Source: an uncultured bacterium (GTDB lineage: Bacteria > Verrucomicrobiota > Kiritimatiellia > RFP12 > UBA1067). Taken from it: a DNA stretch of 16,617 nt. Under the pieces are notes generated by a model, which saw only the letters and a program-made list of their open reading frames with translations, did not search any database and had not been told where the DNA came from. The stretch's first letter is position 1. Each line of letters begins with the position of its first letter. The DNA lies in assembly GCA_900547945.1 (NCBI GenBank), contig URIT01000070.1, forward strand, positions 1 through 16,617, given 5' to 3'. This document shows, piece by piece, positions 1-9,200 of the stretch. A program made the translations under genes and the position numbers.

Positions 1-1
1 C

Positions 2-17
2 GCCCGGAATACCGGGC
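2..17. other. Small perfect stem-loop at the window edge
   Basis: GCCCGG and CCGGGC form a perfect 6-bp stem around an AATA loop. No T-tract follows, so this is not a convincing terminator. It may be part of a dispersed intergenic palindrome or the downstream border of a gene outside the window. A second GC-rich stem-loop lies about 70 bases on. Confidence 0.35.
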
Positions 18-84
18 TACGCCACAATCGGTCTTTGCCAAGGTGCAGGGACGGGAACCGGCGAGGAGGCGCGGAGCGTGGTAG

Positions 85-106
85 GGGCGGACGTCCTCGG
101 CCGCCC
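85..106. repeat. GC-rich stem-loop, possible REP-like intergenic palindrome
   Basis: GGGCGG (85-90) pairs with CCGCCC (101-106). One mismatch is followed by two further inner pairs around a TCCT loop. It lies in non-coding sequence upstream of the giant gene and has no T-tract. Short palindromes of this form are often dispersed repeats, but only one copy is visible here, so repeat status is inference. Confidence 0.3.
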
Positions 107-165
107 GCCGCCACGGCCGTGACACGCGCGGCCCTCCCGCATCCCTTGCGCGCTCGAAAAAAATG

Positions 166-185
166 CTGTTCAAATTTTTGAGCAG
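166..185. promoter_or_regulatory. Inverted repeat upstream of the operon promoter (candidate operator)
   Basis: CTGTTCAAA and TTTGAGCAG form nine pairs (one is G-T) around a TT centre. The site sits in a short AT-rich island within GC-rich sequence. Its centre is about 34 bases upstream of the probable -10 box at 210-215, so roughly -46 relative to the expected start point, where activators often bind. The promoter has no good -35 hexamer, which fits an activator-dependent promoter. No T-tract follows in the sense direction, so a terminator is unlikely. The regulatory role is inference. Confidence 0.4.
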
Positions 186-217
186 TCAGCCGGGAGGCGT
201 CTCGTGAAGTAAACTAT
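186..217 (+). promoter_or_regulatory. Probable promoter of the four-gene operon (-10 TAAACT)
   Basis: TAAACT (210-215) followed by ATGC matches the 'TAnACTnTGC' block of the much stronger promoter at 12761-12770 in this window (TATACTTTGC). No recognisable TTGACA-like hexamer lies 16-19 bases upstream, so the promoter looks weak or activator-dependent. The expected start point is near 222, giving a leader of about 37 bases. Confidence 0.4.
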
Positions 218-258
218 GCCACGTTTTCTCCAAAAACCAGAGGGGGTACACTGAATCC

Positions 259-3200
259 ATGAAGATTGGAAGACTGAATCGGGCGTCATTCGCGAAGACC
301 GCGCGAAGAGCGATGTTTTTGTTCGCGTTCGCGGCGCTTGGGGCACAGGCGGCCGCCGTCGCCACGGTGAACGGGACAGGCTACGAGACGCTGGAGGCCG
401 CGATTGCTGCGGCTGAACCGGTTGACGGCGTTGTCACGTATGAGATCTGTGGTAAGGCAGAAGTTTCCGCAACGGGTTGGATCCAGGTGCTGAAGAGCGG
501 TCTTTCGAACGTGAAGAAGGTCGCCTTTGTCGGTAAGACGGAAGACGCCGAGATCTGCATCGCGGGTGATCTCGCGATTCTGGCGGACCAACAGTACGAC
601 ATCGATGTCAGTTTCAGGAACCTGAAACTGAGCAAGCTGAACCCGAAATGGAGCGGTGACTACGGCCACAGCACGAACTACTTCACGACGTGGCTCCGCA
701 ACACGGGCGCGGCGGAAAACACGGTCACCTACGAAAACTGCACGTTCCCCAATGGAGCGTGCAATAACCAGTACGGTAAGACCGTCTACACGAATTGCAT
801 GTTCGCGAATGAAACGACGGGGCTCTACAACCTGTGGATCTACGGGGGCTCGGTTGAGATGGACGGTGGTGTGTTCACCGGTACGCGCGGCATGAAGGTG
901 TACACGGAGGGGACGCCGGCAACGGCACCGTCCGTGGAAGTGAAGGGGACGGCATTCAGCGGGCTGACGGAGAAGGCCGCCATTGTGGTTTCCAAGGCGG
1001 CAACGGTCAAATTTGCGGAAGTTTCCGTTGCGAATTGCCCGAAGGGTCTTTTCCAGAAGGACATCGAAGGATCGTCGGACGATCAGAAGGTGACGGTTAC
1101 CGCGAACGGCTCGAAGATTTCGGGGAGTTTCGCAATTACGGCGAACAAGGAACCGGGAACGGCCAAGACCGAGTTCAACATCACGGGCGGTATGTTCACC
1201 GCCGAGGTCCCGTCCGACTACTGCGCCGACGGCTTCACGGTCACGGCGAAGACCGATGCCGACGGCAACACGGTCTACGGCGTGGTCGAGAAGACAGAAC
1301 TTGTCAACTATGTGACGCTTGAACTCGTCTTCGGCGACAATGTGGCGAATGAAGACGTTGTGGCAGCCAAGGCCCTGTACGAACAGAAGAAGTACGAGAC
1401 CTGCAAGGCCGCGAACGAAGCCTACATGGCCCTGTTCGGTGTAACGTGGAAGAAGGGGAAGGAGAAGGAGTACCTGGACGTGACGGACAACACCGCTCCG
1501 CTCTACAAGTATACCGGAAGGTCCGGCTCCGTGAGCGAGGTGCGGTTTTACATCCATGGTACGTTGGCTGGCTTCACGTCCCTGCAGTCGAGCGGCAACC
1601 AGATTGACTGCACGGTTGGCGGCAACCACCAGATTTCCCGCACGAGCTACAGCATCATCGGTGTAGACGGGGCAGACGGTAAGGCGAAGTTGACGGATGG
1701 TAACGTCCAGGCCTACGTCGCGGGCGGCTACGCAAGCATGTTCACGGCCTCCGGCAAGCTGACCATCGACAATATCGAATTCACTTCGACGACCTCCACG
1801 ACGGTTGGTGCGTCCGCTACGCGGGCGACGGAAAGTGACACGGAGAACGAAGTCGCCTCCGCCGAGATGGAGATCAAGAACTGTACGTTCCGTGGCCGCC
1901 TGTACGTCTACGACAACTTCGAGAACCAAGGTAAGATGACGTACAGCATCCACAACTGCGTCTTTGACGGTTCGAATTACTCCGGTGATTCGAACGCCTA
2001 CGCCATCTTCGCCCAGTGCAAGGGCGGTAACAACCTTGTCATTAAGGATAATGCGATTGCTGGCTTTGCACGTGGTATTAATATAGACCACGCGAACGTC
2101 CATGCGACCATCGAGGGGAACACGATCTCGGTGACGGACACGGGCCGTTCCTGCATCCAGTTGAGCAGCCTCGCCACGGCGAACATCGTTGGCAACACGC
2201 TTGAATTGACGGGCGGCAACGCCATCACGCTTCACGAGAAGCTGCTGACGCTCGGTGTGGTTCCCGTGGTCTCCATCTCCGGCAATACGGTGACGGGCAC
2301 GGGCTATCTCATCTATGACGACGCAAAGGCGAACGACAAGGAGTTTACGTCCGACAACCTCAAGTTGACCTATGCGACGGACAACACGGTTGCCGAGACC
2401 GTTGACACGACGAAGGGCGTGAAGGGCTCGACGGCGTATATCACCTCCACCGCCGTGAACAATGAGGTTCAGCACTATGTCGCGCAGGTCGGCACGACGG
2501 GGTACACCACCCTCGCGGCGGCGATCGCGGTGCTTTCCGCCGAGAACCACACGCTCACGCTCCTGAACGAAAACGCCTGGGACGCGGCAACGCCGGTCTA
2601 CTGGGCGGCGGGTACGCAGAGCGGCTTTGCGACAACGCTGACGGAAGCGCTGACGGCGGCGTACAAGGCGAATGCGGGCGCGATCACGATTGTCTGCCGT
2701 CCGGGCGCGGATGTCGGCACGATGACCCACGGACATGTCGCGGACGACCTCACGATCTACGGCAACGACGCCTACCTTTCGGGCGGCGAGTGCGATCTGG
2801 AAGTCGATACCTACACGTTCAGCCGCGCGACGGGCGCACAGGCGACGGACGGCGTGTGCCTCGACAAGGACATTACGATCACGGCCTACGAACTGGACAA
2901 CCTCGGCGTGTGGGGCGAGCGTCACACGACCCACACGGTGACGGTCAACCTGACCGACTGCGATGGCAAGGCCCTTGAGGGCAAGACGAATCTCCAGCGC
3001 GTCTACATCTCGGGCACGACGGGCGTCAACAACATCACGCTCACGGACTGCGACTTCCTCACGAAGGCGACCGCCGTCTACTCGAACGCAGACGGCGCGA
3101 TCAAGGCGGTGAACTGCTCCTTCACGGACGGCCAGGTTCCGTTCAACATCAACCACAAGGCGAACGGCACGCAGACGGTCGCGGTCGAGAACTGCACGTT

Positions 3201-6200
3201 CACGAACTGCGGTGACACCGGCGACTGGAAGCAGTTCGCCGCGCCGCTTCGCCTCGTCAACAGCGGCACGGGCACGCAGTCGGCCGAGGTGACGGGCTGC
3301 GCGTTTGCGGGCACGGTCGGCGCGAACGGCGACATCCTCCTCGGCGACGGCCGGACGGGTCAGGCGTCGAACGACGTTGAATTGAAGGTTGTCAACACGG
3401 CGGCGAACATCCAGGCGCAGAAGCCGGGCTACTACAACAAGGACGGAACGGTCGACGAGACGAAGAAGGCCACGGCTGCGTCTCCCGCCAAGGGCACGCT
3501 CGAAACGAGCGTCGCAAAGCTGCTGCCGGTCGATCCGCGCACGCTCGGCTATGCGACCTCGGGCAAGGCGGAGGCGCTTCCGGTGACCCCCGACATGAAC
3601 GGCGAGGTGGTGGACGTCACGGCGGCGCAGGCGCAGTATGTGCTGGACGGCGCGTATGGTCCGATTGACGGCAAGACGATCAACTTCACGGAGTCGATCA
3701 ACGATACGCTCATCCTGGGCCGCGCCTCTAAGTACGACGGGAGCAAGACGGTCTACCGCCATGGCAGCCACGCCGGCGAGGCGCTGTCGTATGCGGACTT
3801 CATCGCCTACAAGAACCAGTCGGGATGGACGGAATCGTGCTACTACGAGCGGACGGTTGAGAACGTCACCTTCACGGCGAATGAGGGTGTGACCGTCAAG
3901 AACTTTGAAGCCGATGGCGGTGCGCACATCTACGCAGGTGTAGGTACGGCTCCCGTCTACGACTATGTGCGGGATACGGGATCGTGGGTCAAGGAGGGGA
4001 GCTGCTACTACAAACGCGCGATCCTGAAGAACATCACGTTCAAGGGCTTGACCTTCAAGGCAAAGACGGATATCAACACCTCCGAGTCCACGACAGTCTA
4101 CGATGGCTTCACGTTCAAGGACTGCACATTCGACCTCGGTACGACGGCTGATGGCAACCAGGCCATCCGCTACTACAATGAAAACAACAACGGCAATGTG
4201 AAGAACCTCGTGGTCGAGGGCTGCACATTCAAGACTTGCTCCCAGGGCGTCTACACGATGCAGGTGAAAGGCATCACCGTCAAGGACTCCACGTTCACCC
4301 AGACCGGACACAATGCCATTGCCATTCAGAGCCAGGGTGGAGACAAGGGTCCCTGTAACCACGGCAAAGTCGTCATCACGGGCAACACGTTCAAGAACAT
4401 CGGCGACCGCATCATCCGCTTCAACAACGTCGGCATGGGGACGACTGTTACGATTACGGGCAACACGGCGGATGGCAACAGCGGCAAGCTGGACGAGGCG
4501 ACCGGCAAGCGGGAAATCGTCAAGGCGACAACGCTTCCCGTGAACGCTGCCGACAGCATCACGGCATCCGGCAACAACTGGGGCGAAAACACCGTCGTCG
4601 AGGGTGTGTTCATCGATGACTACGCGACCAAGCTCGGCACGGAGGCTTGCCCGTACTCGCGCGAACAGTTCGCGGCGATGACGCGCGCGGAGTACAGCGC
4701 GGCGCAGGAACGCCTCGGCGGCACGCTGTACGTCAACGTCGGCGACTACACCTACGAGAAGGACGGCGTACTCGGCAACGGCGTGCGGGACGACACGCCC
4801 GGACAGGTCCCCGACCACTCGAAGCTGAACGCCTATGGCGAGAACGGGTGTCTCGGCGAAAAGAACGACGGCGCGAACGGCCACGCGGTCGTCTTCGTGG
4901 GCGGCACGATCACGAGCGGCGTGACGGGCTACAAGGATATCGACAAAATCGGGACGAGCCTCCTCCTCGCCGTGCCGGCCTACACGAAGGTGACGTTCAA
5001 GGGGACGGCGTTCAAGAACGTGCTGAGTTTCGACTACCAGCTCTACACGTCGCCGTGGAGCCAGCTCGGCGGCCTTACGTTCAACGGCTGCACCTTCGAT
5101 GGCATCATCGTCGGCGCGATCGCTTCGCAGGAACTCGCGTTCAACGGGTGTACGTTCGACGACTACGTGAACACGACGAGCCCGAACAACTCGAACCCGA
5201 CGTGGATCCGTCCCGCCTACGGCAACTGGACGAAGGACGACAACGAGGGCCAGGGCACGGGCTTCCGTTCGCTCACGAAGATTACCTTTGAGAACAACAC
5301 GGTGACAAGCACGCGCCCGGTCAAGTTCGAGCGCATCGCGCAGTGGGAGATGGCGACGACCGTGACGGCGACGGGCAACACGTTCGACATCACGCCGCAG
5401 GCGGGTGACACCTCGACCAAGAACGTGGGCCTCTACTTCGGCGCGAACGCCAAGTTCGATCTCGTCATCGACGAAAACAAAAAGAGCAACGAAACGGCGG
5501 CTCTCTACACGGCGGAGTACTTGGCGCCGACGGAAGTGACTTACGTCGGTCTGCCGGCGGGCTCGACCGTGAAGAACGCGGCGGGCGAAGAGGTGGCCAC
5601 CGGGGATGGGGATGCGCTGGCGTGGAAGACGACCAAAAAGATCACGCTGAAGACGACCGAGGAGGTCGCGTCCGTCACGAACGCCACGGGCGTGTCCGTG
5701 AACTTCGCGACCCTTTCCGAGGCCGTCAAGGCGGCGCAGGCGGGCGAGACGGTCACGCTGCTCGCGGACATTACGCTCGCGTCAAAACAGTCCATCAGCA
5801 AGGAACTGACGCTCGACCTGAACGGCAAGACGCTCACAGGCACGGCGTTACGGACGCTCTTCCTTGGCAGTGGGGCGAATGTGACGATCCAGGATTCGAG
5901 CGCGGAAAAGACGGGTAAGGTCGCGAATGGCTACAAGGGCAGCAGGGATCCATACACGATTTGCCTTGATGGGTATGGTGCAGCGGCGCTGACGCTTGTG
6001 AGCGGGACGGTCGAGGCCAACCCGCACAAGACCGATCTTCAGTCCGTGGCCATCAACACGAACCACGAAAAGGACGGGCCGTATGCAATCAACATCAAGG
6101 GCGGAAAGGTGTTTGTGCCGGAGTCTTCCACAAATGGACGCGCAATCGTTGCCGGTGAGAACGTCACGTTGACGGTCGAAGGCGGCGAGATCGTTGGCGG

Positions 6201-9200
6201 CCTTCACGGCGTGGATGTCTATGGTGGTTCGACGACGGCCATTACGGGCGGATCAATTTCCGCGCGTGTTGTGGACCCGGGTGACATCAAGGCGGCATAC
6301 GGCCTTCGGGCTACTGGCACGGCTTCTGTCACAATCGGCGCGGCAGACGGGGCGGCGGATGTCGTGAGCGTCGCGGGCATCAAGATGGATGACAACGGCT
6401 ACAAGTTGGATGTTCCGGCTGTCACGGTGAACAGCGGCACGATTGCGGGGCCTGTCTATTCGATTACACCGGGGACGATTGTCTTCAACGTTCAAGCGAC
6501 ATCCGAAGATGTCCTTCGGTTTGCGGACGACACGGCAGCTAAGTTCCTGCCGTCGAACTTGGAACTTCGCGCGAAGGATATCGACGGGAAGACGATGTAT
6601 TATGTCGCCGCGAAGCCTGTCGCCGCGATTGGCGCCATCGATTACGCGACCCTCGCCGACGCGATTGCGGCGGCGAAGGACGGCGAAACCGTTAAGCTAC
6701 TCGCGGACGTGAACGGCGACGGCATCGCGATTGCTCCCAACACCTTCAAGACGGGGTTGACGGTTGACTTTGGCGGTCACACCTACACGGTCGGCGGACT
6801 CCTCGTTGGCAGTTCGGGCACCGTGAGCAACGGTTTCCAGCTGAACGCGGGCAACAAGATCACCTTCAAGAACGGTACGATTGTCGGTGCGACCGCGACG
6901 GCGGGGGCCGGAACGGACTGGAAGGGCGCCCCGGCGATTCTGATCCAGAACTACTGCGATTTGACGCTGGAGCAGATGACCGTCAAGGGCGGTGACGAGA
7001 CTTGCTACACCCTCTCCAACAACAATGGCGAGATCGTCATCGACGGATCGACCATTGTGGCGGGGAAGGGAACGAAGCTCGGCCCCTTTGCGTTCGACGT
7101 GTGCCGCTATGCGAGCTATCCGTCGGTGCATGTCACGGTCAAGGGCGCAAGCGTGATCGAGGGCGACGTCGAAATCAGCGGTACGATTGGCGATAATCAG
7201 TCCCGCCAGCTCGATATCGAGGAGGGCATGTTCAAGGGGGCGTTCATGGTGGCCGATCAGCCGGCCAACATCGCCATTTCCGGCGGCACGTTCGCGACGG
7301 CGATTGACGAGGCGTACTGTGCGGCGGGCTTCATCCCGACGGCGAACGACGACGGCACCTACGGCGTGAAGGAGGGCGCGTATGTCGCCGCGATTGGCAC
7401 CACCGGCTACGAGACGCTGGAGGCCGCCCTCGCGGCGGCGGACGCGGGCGCGACGGTGAAGATGCTCGCGGATGTTGTGCTGACGGAAAAGCAGACCATC
7501 GCCAAGGCGGTTGTCCTTGACCTGAACGGCAAGACCATCAGCAGCACGGTCAATCAGTTCATCACCATTGCAAAGGGTGGCGACCTCACGGTCAACGACG
7601 CGACGGGCGAGGGCCGCATCGAGAACACGGTGACGGATTCTTCCAGCGGACGTGTCATTTTCATGGAGGGTGGCGTCCTGACGGTGAACGGTGGTACGCT
7701 TGCGTCCAATTCGTCAAAGGCATCGTATTACGCGACTATTGAGTTCAAGAATGACAGTTACTCAACCGTGAACATCGCGGGTGGCCGGATTGAGTCGATT
7801 CGCACGGCGAACCATGCGGACGGTGCCATTAAAGTGAATGCGGTTGCGCGTGCCACAGTGAACGTGAGTGGCGGTGAGATCGTTGGAAGCAAGGGGGGAA
7901 TTCACTGTCTGAACGCCTATAGTACGATCAACATCTCCGATGGAACGATCATTGGAAAGAATGGTAACGCCGTGTACTCTGGTCCCTACAACACAATCAC
8001 GGTTTCGGGCGGTACGTTGACGCCCGGAGGGACGGCGGCGGCGCTCGCCATCGGCGGTGGAAGTTGCACGGTGACGATTGGCCGCGAAGGTGGCGTGGTC
8101 GGGGATGTGACGATTCCCTCCATTGACTTCGAGCCTGGCTATTCTGTCAATGCGGCGACGGTGTACCTGTTCAGCGGTATCGTCCAGAAATTCTTGGACT
8201 GGGACAAGATGACGGTTAAAGAGCCTGTCTCGCAGGGCAAGGACAAACTGCTCGTGGGAACGGACATTTCCAAGAGCCTCCCCGGTAGCGACTTGCTGTG
8301 CCAGTTGGATGCGGAGAGTGGGCTTTACGAGATTGTCAAGTTGACGGTCGAGAACGCGGTGGCGATTGTCACCCATGACGGTACGGAGACTCCCTACCGC
8401 ACGGTCGAACAAGCCGTTCGGGCGGTGGCGGACGGCGATACGCTGACGCTGAAGGTGGACCATACGGGTTCGCAGTCCCTCTCGTTCTCGGCGAAGAACG
8501 TGACGGTCGATCTCGGCGGCAAGACGCTCACGTACACGGGCGCGACCGGGGGGCTCTCTTCGGCTCTTTCCTTCAACCAGAGCACGGCATCCGACAACAC
8601 CGTGACGGTGAAGAACGGCACGATTGTCGCGAAGGCACAGGATGCCACGTGTGTCCGTGCGGAGATGACGGGCGACCTCTCGAAGACGCTGAAGGTTGTC
8701 TTCGGCGAGAACCTGACGCTGACGAGTGGGAATACCAGCCGCTACGGCGGTGTCGTCCTCGGCACGGGCGCGCGCACGGCGTTTCCCTGCGAGAAGATGA
8801 CGAAGGGCGGTCTGCTCGTCACGGAGGGTGAAAAGCAGTGGATCTACGGTGAGACGGAAACGGCGTTCACCCATGCAAACGGTTCGGAGGTCACGCTGCT
8901 GAACAATTGGTACTGCACGGACACCGACGGCGCGATCAAGGTGCCGGAGACATGCGCCTTTGGTTCGGCAAAGCTGAATCTGGATGGGCACACGATTAAG
9001 CATTTTCCGTACGGTGCGGGTGCCGCCATCGTGATGGGTAACGATGCGAAACCGTCCGAGGGTACGGCGGTCAAGACGCTGGAGATCTCGAACGGCATGA
9101 TCGAGACCTCCCAGTACGGTGCGGCGGTCTGCGGCTCGAACAAGTCCTTGACGCTCGATGGGGTCTCCGTGAAAACGACGGGTGACGACAAGCTCGGAAT

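Noticed and set aside
216..254. 12-codon leader-peptide-like frame (MPRFLQKPEGVH) before the giant gene
   Set aside because: Its ATG overlaps the region just after the -10 box, so it likely lies upstream of the transcript start, and it has no ribosome site.
286..4884. Very long open frame on the minus strand (about 1530 codons), with similar ones at 7762-11187 and 13077-16031
   Set aside because: They lie opposite genes with clear signal peptides and ribosome sites. Their products are Arg/Val/Ala-rich with no recognisable motif, as expected from GC-rich codon bias mirrored on the other strand, and they show no start signals of their own.
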